This document shows positions 1 through 8,040 of a stretch of 64,000 nucleotides of DNA, piece by piece. Location: the NCBI RefSeq assembly GCF_009754905.2, contig NZ_CP066775.1, positions 1,116,001-1,180,000 of the forward strand, given 5' to 3'. The position numbers and the translations under genes were made by a program. Position 1 is the stretch's first letter. Each line of letters begins with the position of its first letter. The notes below the pieces were generated by a model that did not search any database, was not told the origin of the DNA, and was given only the letters and a program-made list of their open reading frames with translations. Origin of the DNA: Mucilaginibacter ginkgonis. Its GTDB lineage: Bacteria; Bacteroidota; Bacteroidia; Sphingobacteriales; Sphingobacteriaceae.

Positions 1-308
1 ATGACTGTACGTTCGGTATTTTGCCTTCAGTCTCAGAGGGGCAATCGGGGTCGGTCTTAACCTTTATTTCTCACGGCTTGTTGCCTGTGATAACACCAGA
101 AACTGGTTTTGTTGACATTGACAAATATGGTTTCTCAATAAATCGGGTCGATATACCTACCATTACTGAAGTGGTATCCGAAGCAGTTAAAACTTCTGAC
201 AGTGAGCTAGCCGTTAAAAGAGAAAATCTGTATGTTGAAGGTTCGCAATTTACTACTGTACATTTCCAGCAGACGTTCACCAATTTTATAAAAGATATAA
301 CTAAATAA
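1..308 (+). CDS. GT-B glycosyltransferase, C-terminal fragment cut by the window edge
   Basis: This is the 3' end of a gene whose start lies outside the window; the reading frame is open from base 3. The fragment carries the C-terminal signature of GT4/GT1-type (GT-B fold) glycosyltransferases: a P-S-x-x-E-G run, then a hydrophobic stretch and a G-L-L-P-V-I-T-P-E-T-G segment, where the family binds the nucleotide-sugar and normally reads E-G-x-x-x-x-x-L-E-A-M-A-x-G-x-P-V-I. The exact sugar is not predictable. Its TAA stop overlaps the ATG of the next gene by one base, so the two are probably translationally coupled members of the glycan operon. An internal TTG at 21 is not a credible start. 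Confidence 0.75.
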   Translation, partial: DCTFGILPSVSEGQSGSVLTFISHGLLPVITPETGFVDIDKYGFSINRVDIPTITEVVSEAVKTSDSELAVKRENLYVEGSQFTTVHFQQTFTNFIKDITK

Positions 309-1054
309 TGCCTTTTTTTTCAGTAATAATTGCTACTTACAACAGTCAAAAAACGCTGAAAAGAGCTTTAGACAGTATAATAGAACAAACTTTTACAGAC
401 TTTGAAATTGTGATTGCCGATGGTGCAAGTAAAGATGATACAATGTCTATTATAAAAAGTTTCGATCCCAAATACTTTGGAATTATATTATCAGAAAAAG
501 ACAGTGGCATCTATGACGCATGGAATAAAGGTGTTAATGTTGCAAGGGGTGAATGGATATGTTTTTTGGGGTCTGACGATTATTTTGAAAAAGATGCTTT
601 TAAAAGTTATCATAATGCCATTACAAATTCATCAACTAAATTAAATTACGTTTCTTCTAAGGTTTGTTTAGTAACCACTGCAGGTAGGCAAATTGGTATA
701 ATCGGCAAGCCATGGCATAAAAAAACATTTAAGAAATACATGACCGTTGCACACGTTGGCTCAATGCATCATAGATCATTGTATAGTGAATGTGGGCTGT
801 ACGATACAACTTATAAAAGCAGCGGCGATTATGAGCTTTTATTGCGGGCCGGCGATAATCTTAAAGCCGGCTTTCTAGATAAGTTAACGGCTTTCATGGA
901 ATATGGAGGTACTAGTGCAGGCTTAGTAGGCCTTAAGGAAACTTACAAAGCCAAAATTGTCAGTGGTAAGGTGCCGAAATTTAAAGCCTTTATAGAGCAC
1001 CTTGATGCATGTGCCCGCCTTATTGTAAGAAGATTTATTTATGAGCGTAAGTAA
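308..1054 (+). CDS. Family 2 glycosyltransferase (GT-A fold)
   Basis: A 248-residue cytoplasmic glycosyltransferase that would add one sugar to a lipid-linked glycan intermediate. The N-terminus has the GT2 beta-strand motif S-V-I-I-A-T-Y-N, then E-I-V-I-A-D-G-A-S-K-D-D-T, the S-G-I-Y-D-A-W-N-K-G segment typical of the WcaA-like branch, and an S-D-D-Y acidic motif near residue 93 in the DXD position. There is no membrane segment. The ATG overlaps the upstream stop by one base, and the gene end overlaps the polymerase gene by 14 bases. Codons 2-5 contain a run of eight T (313-320), a possible slippage site near the start. Donor and acceptor are unknown. Confidence 0.9.
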   Translation: MPFFSVIIATYNSQKTLKRALDSIIEQTFTDFEIVIADGASKDDTMSIIKSFDPKYFGIILSEKDSGIYDAWNKGVNVARGEWICFLGSDDYFEKDAFKSYHNAITNSSTKLNYVSSKVCLVTTAGRQIGIIGKPWHKKTFKKYMTVAHVGSMHHRSLYSECGLYDTTYKSSGDYELLLRAGDNLKAGFLDKLTAFMEYGGTSAGLVGLKETYKAKIVSGKVPKFKAFIEHLDACARLIVRRFIYERK

Positions 1055-2234
1055 ATATATCTATTATAGCACACTGTTATCTGTGTTTACAGAAGCATTC
1101 GTTACGCGCTTTGTAATAGATATAAAACTATTCTACTTCATCATTATCATCAATTTCGTGTTGATGATTTTGTCTGGAAAGTTTGCCGTTTCTAAAAGTT
1201 TACTCATTATTTATAGCTGTCTTCTTGTTACGGGCATCATTACAATTTTATTACAGACAGACAACGTATCCCATTTTCTTGCTCAGTATCTGGGTATATT
1301 ATTCGTATCGGTATATTTCTATAATTTTTATAGATTTTACGTAAAGGATGTTAAAGTGTTATTTATACATTTTGTGTATTTCGCTTTGGCTGTAGCCTAT
1401 ATGGGATTTATATTAATGCCTTACAGATTTTTACTTGGTAGATTTGAAGGTTTCTATAGTTTTATGAATGAGCCTGCACACTATGCAACGGTCATTCTAC
1501 CTGCCTATTTTTATAGTTTGAAGACCAAGGAATTACCTCGATATATTTATAAGGTTTTACTTGCGAGTCTGGTATTAACAGGATCGAGTGTAGGTTTGCT
1601 TGGAATAGGTATTTCAATACTAATGTTACCAAAGAAAATAGAGGTAATGAGGTTAGTACTACCTTTAATAATTGTTTGCGGTCTTATAACAGGCCTTTAT
1701 TTTGTTTATCCAAATTTCAGACTGCGAATTGATGATACCGTTAGATCCCTTGCTACACAAGATGTAGGTGGGGCTAATTTAAGTACTTACGCTTTTGTCT
1801 CAAATGCTTTCGTCACTTATTCAAGTTTTTATCATAATCCGATATTGGGCTCTGGTTTGGGATCTCATGAATTATCTCATATAAAATATTTAGGTGACAT
1901 AACCGGCTTTGAAGATTTTAAAGAAGATCAAAACCTAAACGCTAAAGATGCCAACTCTTTACTATTACGAACCATTTCGGATATGGGATTATTTGGTGTC
2001 TTTTGTATTTTTTGGTTTATCATAAGAAACTATCCCACACATTCTCCAGATGTAAATATGATATATCTTTCAAGAGCAATTTTGCTCTACTTCTTTTGCA
2101 AGCTATTAAGAGAAGGACATTATTTCTCTCCTGAAATGTACTTTTACGTTTTTGCATATTTCTTCAGCTACAAAACCAGTAAAGTATTAAAACATTTTAC
2201 CAATGAAAGCGCACAGATTAGAATTTCTGGATAG
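1041..2234 (+). CDS. O-antigen polymerase/ligase-like membrane protein (Wzy/WaaL superfamily)
   Basis: A 397-residue, very hydrophobic protein with about ten predicted membrane helices and a larger periplasmic-type loop around residues 240-310. This is the architecture of Wzy polymerases and WaaL ligases. The loop holds a G-S-G-L-G-S-H segment followed by A-N-S-L-L-L-R, the glycine-rich/arginine pattern common in this family. It would polymerise lipid-linked repeat units, or ligate glycan, on the periplasmic face of the inner membrane. Sequence conservation in the family is low, so polymerase versus ligase cannot be decided. The start overlaps the GT2 gene by 14 bases and the end overlaps the acyltransferase by 32 bases, a tight operon. 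It is one of three such proteins here. Confidence 0.8.
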   Translation: MSVSKYIYYSTLLSVFTEAFVTRFVIDIKLFYFIIIINFVLMILSGKFAVSKSLLIIYSCLLVTGIITILLQTDNVSHFLAQYLGILFVSVYFYNFYRFYVKDVKVLFIHFVYFALAVAYMGFILMPYRFLLGRFEGFYSFMNEPAHYATVILPAYFYSLKTKELPRYIYKVLLASLVLTGSSVGLLGIGISILMLPKKIEVMRLVLPLIIVCGLITGLYFVYPNFRLRIDDTVRSLATQDVGGANLSTYAFVSNAFVTYSSFYHNPILGSGLGSHELSHIKYLGDITGFEDFKEDQNLNAKDANSLLLRTISDMGLFGVFCIFWFIIRNYPTHSPDVNMIYLSRAILLYFFCKLLREGHYFSPEMYFYVFAYFFSYKTSKVLKHFTNESAQIRISG

Positions 2235-3288
2235 TACTAGGGGATTAGCCGCACTTTGCGTATTGCTTTCGCATTTTATAGGCGCCTTCAACATACCCTC
2301 ATCTGTAACTTACTTAAATTCAAGTATATTTCACATGTTTTGGAATGGGGCGGGAGCTGTTTCTTATTTCTTTGTTTTAAGCGGTTTCGTCCTATCTTTT
2401 TCTCATTTTAAAAACATCGATGCTATTAACAACCTCAATTATCCTGTTTACATATTAAAAAGGTTTTTCAGAATTTATCCAGCTTTCCTGGCCACACTTA
2501 TTATAAGTTGGCTTTGCGTCCGTTACGTTTTTGACATATCCAAACTTGCATCGCTACCCGAAGCGACAGAATGGATAAAATTGTTTTGGACTGAGAAAAA
2601 GTCAGTTTTTCAAATGTTAAAAGAAGGATTGTTGATAGTCAGGATTCCTCAAGAACCCGAAAAGCGTCTAATAAATCAAGACTGGACTCTTACTATCGAA
2701 CTTATAACTTCATTGTTAGTCCCGGTTCTAGTTCTCATTTGTAAAAGGGGTAACCTTTGGCTGATATTGGCGGTAGGCATCTTACTAAGAGTGCACACGT
2801 TAAATTGGATAGTCGATTTTTCGATTGGGGTCATCATAGCCGCCAATATTGATGTAATAAAAAACTATTATAAAAGAACAAATTTGTTGCTTCGGGTCAT
2901 GTTTGTGCTTGTTGCGATAGTTTTATTTGTTAGTCAATTTTTGTTCCATTTGACTGCTACATCTGCTGACTCGTTGATTAAGGTTGCCAACGGGATGTTC
3001 CTTGTCTATTTTATATCGTCAGAAAGAATCCAAAAAGTATTAGCTGTTAAGCCATTGGAATTTTTGGGCCGGATCTCTTATTCACTGTATCTGTGCCACT
3101 TCATTTTTATACTGGTTTTAGCGCCTATACTTTTCAATTATTTACGGGCCGCGTTTATCGTAAACGATTTTGCTACAAGAGGTTTAGCCTTGTTAAGCAT
3201 TCTGTCTTGTACATTTTTATTATCATGGCTTTTATATCGTTTTGTAGAGGCTCCTTTTATTAAAGCGAGTAAAAAGATTTTTAAATAG
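2203..3288 (+). CDS. Acyltransferase family 3 (OafA/YrhL-type) membrane O-acyltransferase
   Basis: A 361-residue integral membrane protein with about ten helices. The N-terminus has the family's first-helix signature: L-D-S-T-R-G-L-A-A-L followed by L-L-S-H, giving the R-x10-H pair (R13 and H24) associated with acyl transfer in OafA-like enzymes. Family members O-acetylate or otherwise acylate sugars of O-antigens, capsules and exopolysaccharides at the inner membrane. There is no SGNH domain at the C-terminus. It overlaps the upstream Wzy-like gene by 32 bases, so decoration of the same glycan is the natural inference. Acyl donor and target sugar cannot be read from the sequence. Confidence 0.9.
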   Translation: MKAHRLEFLDSTRGLAALCVLLSHFIGAFNIPSSVTYLNSSIFHMFWNGAGAVSYFFVLSGFVLSFSHFKNIDAINNLNYPVYILKRFFRIYPAFLATLIISWLCVRYVFDISKLASLPEATEWIKLFWTEKKSVFQMLKEGLLIVRIPQEPEKRLINQDWTLTIELITSLLVPVLVLICKRGNLWLILAVGILLRVHTLNWIVDFSIGVIIAANIDVIKNYYKRTNLLLRVMFVLVAIVLFVSQFLFHLTATSADSLIKVANGMFLVYFISSERIQKVLAVKPLEFLGRISYSLYLCHFIFILVLAPILFNYLRAAFIVNDFATRGLALLSILSCTFLLSWLLYRFVEAPFIKASKKIFK

Positions 3289-3301
3289 ACTATCTCAATT
3301 A

Positions 3302-4429
3302 ATGCAAAATACTCTTCAAGGAAAAAAGACTATTGTTATAAGTGGGGCTAATCTATTTAGTGGCGGCACACTATCCATAATGCAAGATTGCCTTAATTAT
3401 CTTAATGATAATTTGACAGATAATTATAGAATAATTGCACTAGTGCACAGCGCCAGTTACTATAGCGGTTGCTATAATATTGAATTTCGAGAGTTTACAC
3501 ACGCGCGCGACAGCTATTTCCAACGTTTAAAACTAGAATACGGCTATTATAAAAAACTGTCCAAAGAGATAGCTCCGTATTTATGGTTCTCCTTAAATGA
3601 CATGTCTTCGAGTGTTACGGCAGAAAGAAGAGCAGTATATTGTCATAATCCAACGCCCTTCAAAAAACTTGATTTTAAAGACTTAAGAATGGAGCCTTCT
3701 GTCTTTTTTTTCACGTTGTTTTACAAATACCTGTATAAAATAAATATCCATCGCAATAATTACGTTGTAGTACAGCAAAATTGGATCAGAGACGGCTTTG
3801 TCAGGCTTTTTAAGCTTGATGCAAAAAAAATAATCGTTTCGCCACCTAAAGTTGGGAATTTAAGCATCCATGAATCAGACCCCGGTGAATTCCAAAAGCA
3901 CGGCTCAGAAACGATTTTCTGTTTTCCTGCTCTTGCAAGACCTTTTAAAAATATCGAACTTATTGCAGCTGCTACTCAACTTTTAGTACAAAGTGGTGTA
4001 ACAAACTTTAAAGTATTACTTACAATTGATGGTACTGAAAATGAATATGCCAAAGAGATATTCTCTAAATATGGCCAACTAAGGCAATTAGGCTTTTTAG
4101 GGAAATTAAAAAGAGAGGATGTATTTAAGCTTTATGCGGCAAGTGATTGTTTGATTTTTCCATCTACTTTAGAAACCTGGGGCTTACCCATTACGGAATT
4201 TAAATTATTCAATAAGCCTATACTCGCGGCAAACCTACCATATGCTAAGGAAACGGTTAGTGACTACGATAAAGTTTGCTTTTTCGATCCCGGTGAAGTA
4301 CAACAATTGGTAGAAGCTATGAAAGGTGTAATACATAACAGCATAACATTTGACTTAACAAGTAAAATGAAAATATCACTCCCCTTTGCAAACGGATGGA
4401 AAGAGTTATTTGATTTGCTATTGAGTTGA
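3302..4429 (+). CDS. GT4-family glycosyltransferase
   Basis: A 375-residue GT-B glycosyltransferase. The N-terminal Rossmann half begins with K-K-T-I-V-I-S-G-A-N-L-F-S-G-G, a glycine-rich opening typical of this branch. The C-terminal half carries the nucleotide-sugar site F-P-S-T-L-E-T-W-G-L-P-I-T-E-F, with the two glutamates of the E-x7-E motif (E in L-E-T and E in I-T-E). It is cytosolic and soluble. It follows the acyltransferase by 13 bases and looks like the last gene of the first operon segment, since 285 bases of low-coding sequence follow. Donor sugar unknown. Confidence 0.88.
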   Translation: MQNTLQGKKTIVISGANLFSGGTLSIMQDCLNYLNDNLTDNYRIIALVHSASYYSGCYNIEFREFTHARDSYFQRLKLEYGYYKKLSKEIAPYLWFSLNDMSSSVTAERRAVYCHNPTPFKKLDFKDLRMEPSVFFFTLFYKYLYKINIHRNNYVVVQQNWIRDGFVRLFKLDAKKIIVSPPKVGNLSIHESDPGEFQKHGSETIFCFPALARPFKNIELIAAATQLLVQSGVTNFKVLLTIDGTENEYAKEIFSKYGQLRQLGFLGKLKREDVFKLYAASDCLIFPSTLETWGLPITEFKLFNKPILAANLPYAKETVSDYDKVCFFDPGEVQQLVEAMKGVIHNSITFDLTSKMKISLPFANGWKELFDLLLS

Positions 4430-4435
4430 TAGTTC

Positions 4436-4579
4436 CTACACCGCACTTTTAACTTTACCTAAGTGATTGGCAAACAACACAGCTATGATGCCGGAAAACG
4501 TCGGCAAGATATTCTCCTTAAGTTCTAATTCACCAATTAGATTATTTGTTTTACAGTTTTGGTCGATCAAGTTTAACAT
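4436..4579 (-). CDS. Possible small hypothetical protein or gene remnant (47 codons)
   Basis: The 285-base gap between two plus-strand genes contains an open minus-strand frame. From ATG at 4579 it gives 47 codons, and the frame is stop-free further upstream to about 4609. The deduced product has a polar first half and a hydrophobic second half (L-P-T-F-S-G-I-I-A-V-L-F-A-N-H-L-G), ending K-V-K-S-A-V. The composition looks protein-like, but I do not recognise the family. It may be a small membrane protein, the 3' remnant of a lost gene, or chance, because the region is AT-rich and the frame short. No ribosome binding site was seen. Confidence 0.25.
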   Translation of the reverse strand: MLNLIDQNCKTNNLIGELELKENILPTFSGIIAVLFANHLGKVKSAV

Positions 4580-4673
4580 CAATCGCAGTTGTGCAAATAT
4601 TCCATTTTAAGATATCTGTAATAATACGATAAAATAAATTTGTTAAACGTAGGCAATCAGCAGTTCGAATATG

Positions 4674-4681
4674 TATTTTTG
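4674..4681 (+). promoter_or_regulatory. Candidate Bacteroidota -7 element (TATTTTTG)
   Basis: The eight bases match the Bacteroidota housekeeping -7 consensus TAnnTTTG exactly and lie 33 bases before the ATG of the epimerase gene, leaving a leader of roughly 25 bases. A TTTG at 4639-4642 is too far upstream (31-base spacer) to be the usual -33 partner, so only half of the promoter is convincing. Confidence 0.4.
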
Positions 4682-4714
4682 CCGAAAATAGAAAGTGCCT
4701 AAAAATTACTAAAT

Positions 4715-5764
4715 ATGAAGAAATTACTTGTTACGGGCTCATCTGGCCTAATAGGTTCAGAGGTTTGTATACATTTTGCGAATATCGGTTGGGAAATCCA
4801 TGGTGTAGACAATAACCAGCGTGCAATTTTTTTCGGGCCTAGCGGTGATACTCGTTGGAATCAAAATAGGTTAAAAGAAAATATAAGCCAATTTAACCAC
4901 CACGAGCTTGACATTCGCGACCGTAACGGGGTTATACAGTTGATTAGTAAAATTAAGCCAGATGCTATCGTGCACACTGCTGCTCAGCCTAGCCATGACA
5001 GAGCCGCAGCCATTCCTTTTGATGATTTTGATACTAATGCAGTTGGAACATTTAATATGCTGGAAGCTACGAGGCGGTTTAGTACTTCAATTCCATTTGT
5101 TCACTTATCAACTAATAAAGTTTATGGAGATGCACCGAATGAAATTAAAATGGTGGAACTCGAAAAAAGATATGATTATGATGATCCGGAATATTCATAT
5201 GGTATTTCGGAAAATTTCCGCATCGATCAAACTAAGCATTCTCTTTTTGGTGCTTCCAAGGTATCTGCAGACGTTTCTGTACAAGAGTATGGCAGATACT
5301 TCAATATGCCGACCGCTTGTCTGAGAGGCGGGTGTTTAACCGGTCCAAATCATACAGGTGTTGAACTTCATGGATTTTTGAGCTATCTGGTAAAATGTAA
5401 TCTTGAAGAAAAACAATACACCATATTTGGTTATAAGGGTAAGCAGGTGAGAGATAACATACACTCTTACGATGTTGCCAGATTTATTGAGGAGTTTATA
5501 AATGCTCCAAGAGTTGCAGAAGTATATAATTTAGGTGGTGGAAAAGACAATACATGTTCAATTTTAGAAGCCTTTGACCTCATATCGAATATTAGCGGAA
5601 AGCAGATGAATTATAAATACGATGAAACTAATCGTATTGGTGATCATATTTGCTATTACAGCGATTTAAGAAAAATGCAAGCACATTACCCAAATTGGGG
5701 TATAACAAAATCACTTAAAGAAACTTTTGAAGAAATTCATCAATCATGGGTGAAAAGACAGTAA
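4715..5764 (+). CDS. Extended SDR NAD(P)-dependent sugar-nucleotide epimerase (CDP-tyvelose epimerase-like) with Phe in place of catalytic Tyr
   Basis: A 349-residue short-chain dehydrogenase. The N-terminal dinucleotide-binding motif is T-G-S-S-G-L-I-G-S (residues 7-15), and D32 after the second strand fits an NAD preference. The overall pattern ([29 protein letters not shown]) resembles CDP-paratose/tyvelose 2-epimerases and their uncharacterised relatives. The usual Y-x-x-x-K dyad reads F178-G-A-S-K182 here, so the general-base tyrosine is missing while the lysine is kept. The next candidate tyrosines are Y160 and Y162. Function as a sugar-nucleotide epimerase is inferred; activity is uncertain. 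It overlaps the next gene by 19 bases and starts a new transcription segment. Confidence 0.85.
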   Translation: MKKLLVTGSSGLIGSEVCIHFANIGWEIHGVDNNQRAIFFGPSGDTRWNQNRLKENISQFNHHELDIRDRNGVIQLISKIKPDAIVHTAAQPSHDRAAAIPFDDFDTNAVGTFNMLEATRRFSTSIPFVHLSTNKVYGDAPNEIKMVELEKRYDYDDPEYSYGISENFRIDQTKHSLFGASKVSADVSVQEYGRYFNMPTACLRGGCLTGPNHTGVELHGFLSYLVKCNLEEKQYTIFGYKGKQVRDNIHSYDVARFIEEFINAPRVAEVYNLGGGKDNTCSILEAFDLISNISGKQMNYKYDETNRIGDHICYYSDLRKMQAHYPNWGITKSLKETFEEIHQSWVKRQ

Positions 5765-6954
5765 AAGTATATGTAGCTAGTAACGTCGGTGTTGATTATT
5801 TCTTCTTCTTATGCAAAACTATAGAGAGAGCTGGCTATGATGTAACACCATTATACCTTATTACTGAGGTTAATTATAGAAAGCTTTCAAAATCTTCAAG
5901 TTTTAAGAAGATATGGTTAAGGGTGCAGATGTATATCTTTTACCCTTTATATCTGATATACAAAGGATTAGCAAGTGCCCAAAATAGCATTTTCGTAGTT
6001 TCTAGCAATACATTTTATGCGCCTTTGCTGCTCAAAAAAATTGTGGGCTTTAAAAAAGGCGTAGTGATCCACATGTTATATGATTTATATCCGGATGCGA
6101 TTGAGATTGCCGGTGTAATAAATGTGAACTCTATAGCATCCAAAACAATAGGTAAGATCACAATGCTAAATCAGCGAAAATGTGATGCCACTGTCTATTT
6201 AGGCGAATTCTTGAAAGAACATGCGGAAAAACGTTGGACTAACGCCAAAGTATCTGACGTAATTGACATTTCAACTGATCTGGCGTTATATAAAAATAGT
6301 TTTGACAATTTACAGGATAACCATAAACTTATTATTCATTATGGCGGTCAGTTAGGCCATCTTCATGATGCTGTTTCGATTATAGAATGTATAAAGTATA
6401 TATCTGCATCTGACATAGCTGATTTGGTTGAATTTAACTTTTACGTAAGCGGCGCGCAGGCAGATATGCTTAGAGAAAACTTAAAAGAGTATCCTGTAAA
6501 AATTATTTCAGCTGTTCCAAGCAATCAGTGGAGAGAAGATATTCGCTTTTTTCATATTGGTTTAGTGTCGTTAAGCCCTGGTGGAGCAAGTGTTTGTTTG
6601 CCGAGTAAAACCTACGGCATGATGGCGGGTGGAATGGCTATAATGGCTATATGTCCGGCTTGGTCTGATCTTGCGTCTCTTGTAAAGCGCTTAGATGCAG
6701 GAATGATAATTAATAATTCGCCATATAAAACAAAACAAGATCTACACTCTGACTATAGGCAGAATATAGTTGCGCTTAGACCAATTGATGAAATTACCCG
6801 GGACTTTTACAACGGATTGAAAAGTTATTTGAAGGACAATGCTCTATTGACCGAGAAAAGAACAAATGCCTTTTATGGTATAAGAGAAAACTTCAATATT
6901 GATGTTTTAAGTAAACATTGGCATAAGGTCATTCAAGATGTTACCGTTAAATAG
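5746..6954 (+). CDS. Probable GT4-like glycosyltransferase
   Basis: A 402-residue protein in a run of glycan genes. The N-terminal half has Rossmann-like alternation and a G-L-A / F-V-V-S-S-N-T-F pattern. The C-terminal half has I-I-H-Y-G-G-Q-L-G, the start of a GT-B C-domain, and then [23 protein letters not shown], where WcaI/WbuB-like transferases have P-S-K-x-x-x-Y-M-A-x-G to bind the donor. It lacks the usual E-x7-E. Cytosolic or peripheral at the inner membrane. The start overlaps the epimerase by 19 bases and the end overlaps the next SDR gene by 17, so coupling is likely. A glycosyltransferase role is well supported; the sugar is not. Confidence 0.78.
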   Translation: MGEKTVKVYVASNVGVDYFFFLCKTIERAGYDVTPLYLITEVNYRKLSKSSSFKKIWLRVQMYIFYPLYLIYKGLASAQNSIFVVSSNTFYAPLLLKKIVGFKKGVVIHMLYDLYPDAIEIAGVINVNSIASKTIGKITMLNQRKCDATVYLGEFLKEHAEKRWTNAKVSDVIDISTDLALYKNSFDNLQDNHKLIIHYGGQLGHLHDAVSIIECIKYISASDIADLVEFNFYVSGAQADMLRENLKEYPVKIISAVPSNQWREDIRFFHIGLVSLSPGGASVCLPSKTYGMMAGGMAIMAICPAWSDLASLVKRLDAGMIINNSPYKTKQDLHSDYRQNIVALRPIDEITRDFYNGLKSYLKDNALLTEKRTNAFYGIRENFNIDVLSKHWHKVIQDVTVK

Positions 6955-7849
6955 TGTATATATTTCAGGTATTACAGGTTTTGTTGGTCAAAACCTTAAA
7001 GATTACCTCTCTAACATCCAAGTACATTCTTTGCCAAGAGACTTGGATAGCGCTTTAACAAACAATGAAGTGCAGCTGCACGGTACGGTAATTCATCTGG
7101 CTGGCAAAGCGCATGATCTAAGAAAGGCTTCAAACCCACAAGAGTATTATAGAGTTAATTTTGAGCTCACAAAAAAACTTTACGATGCTTTCTTAGCTTC
7201 TGAAGCAAAAAAATTTATTTTTATAAGTTCTGTAAAAGCCGCTGCTGATACTGTTAAAGGTACACTGACAGAAGAGGTTACGCCTGATCCGAAAACGGAT
7301 TACGGTAAATCTAAAGTTTTAGCAGAGCAATACATTCAAAATCAGCCATTACCGGAAGGAAAGGCTTACTACATATTACGCCCCTGCATGATTCATGGAC
7401 CCGGTAATAAAGGAAATCTTAACTTACTTTTCAATTTTGTAAAGAAAGGAATTCCGTACCCTTTGGCAAGATTTAAAAATCAAAGATCTTTCCTTAGTGT
7501 AGAAAATCTATGTTTCATAATAAACGAGCTGATACAAAGGAGCGATGTGCCATCCGGGGTCTATCAGGTAGCAGATGATGAGCCACTTTCAACAAATGAA
7601 GTTATAAGTATCCTGTCTGCATCCATAAATAAACGGCCAAAACTTTGGGAAGTGCCTGTTGGCATGGTAACACTGCTAGCGAAAGTAGGAGATTTATTGG
7701 ATTTGTCAATAACTTCAGAAAGATTAGATAAACTAACAGAAAGCTATGTTGTAAGCAATGATAAAATTCAGAAGATGATTGGTAAAAAACTACCTGTAAC
7801 GTCTCGCGAGGGGCTTTTAAAAACTATTTCTATGTTTAAATCGCGGTAG
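6938..7849 (+). CDS. SDR sugar-nucleotide reductase/epimerase, WbpV-like
   Basis: A 303-residue SDR with a slightly divergent N-terminal glycine motif (S-G-I-T-G-F-V-G-Q), the catalytic S-S-V-K strand, and an intact Y-G-K-S-K dyad. The segment M-I-H-G-P-G-N-K-G-N followed by G-I-P-Y-P-L-A and N-Q-R-S-F-L-S-V-E-N-L is characteristic of the WbpV/WreQ branch, which reduces UDP-4-keto-6-deoxy-GlcNAc to UDP-QuiNAc or its C4 epimer. In Pseudomonas the partner enzymes are WbpM (dehydratase) and WbpL (initiating transferase). Homologues of both lie here, at 32344-34293 and 10671-11651. The product sugar is therefore inferred from context and family resemblance. Overlaps the preceding gene by 17 bases. 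Confidence 0.82.
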   Translation: MLPLNSVYISGITGFVGQNLKDYLSNIQVHSLPRDLDSALTNNEVQLHGTVIHLAGKAHDLRKASNPQEYYRVNFELTKKLYDAFLASEAKKFIFISSVKAAADTVKGTLTEEVTPDPKTDYGKSKVLAEQYIQNQPLPEGKAYYILRPCMIHGPGNKGNLNLLFNFVKKGIPYPLARFKNQRSFLSVENLCFIINELIQRSDVPSGVYQVADDEPLSTNEVISILSASINKRPKLWEVPVGMVTLLAKVGDLLDLSITSERLDKLTESYVVSNDKIQKMIGKKLPVTSREGLLKTISMFKSR

Positions 7850-7883
7850 TTTTCATTGGTTTTCCCTCCATTTGATTTAGTTT

Positions 7884-7909
7884 AACATTTATTAATAATA
7901 TTAAATGTT
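7884..7909. repeat. AT-rich inverted repeat in the gap before the SLBB exporter
   Basis: Eight bases, AACATTTA, at 7884-7891 are complemented exactly by TAAATGTT at 7902-7909 across a 10-base loop. There is no T-run after it, so it is not a convincing intrinsic terminator. It sits in the 191-base gap between the reductase and the exporter and could be an operator or chance in AT-rich sequence. Confidence 0.3.
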
Positions 7910-8040
7910 GTACTATTTATAAGGTATTTTAATCCTTTTAATTTTTGGGTTATAAGTTGGGGACTCATATCTTTGCTATCAGGTTGGAGCGACATAATTT
8001 TGAAATTCTAGATCTCTTAATCTTTGATCTTAAATTATAT

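Noticed and set aside
7945..8040. TTG-initiated 32-residue extension of the first SLBB exporter
   Set aside because: It would place polar residues before an otherwise standard signal peptide; the ATG at 8041 is the better start.
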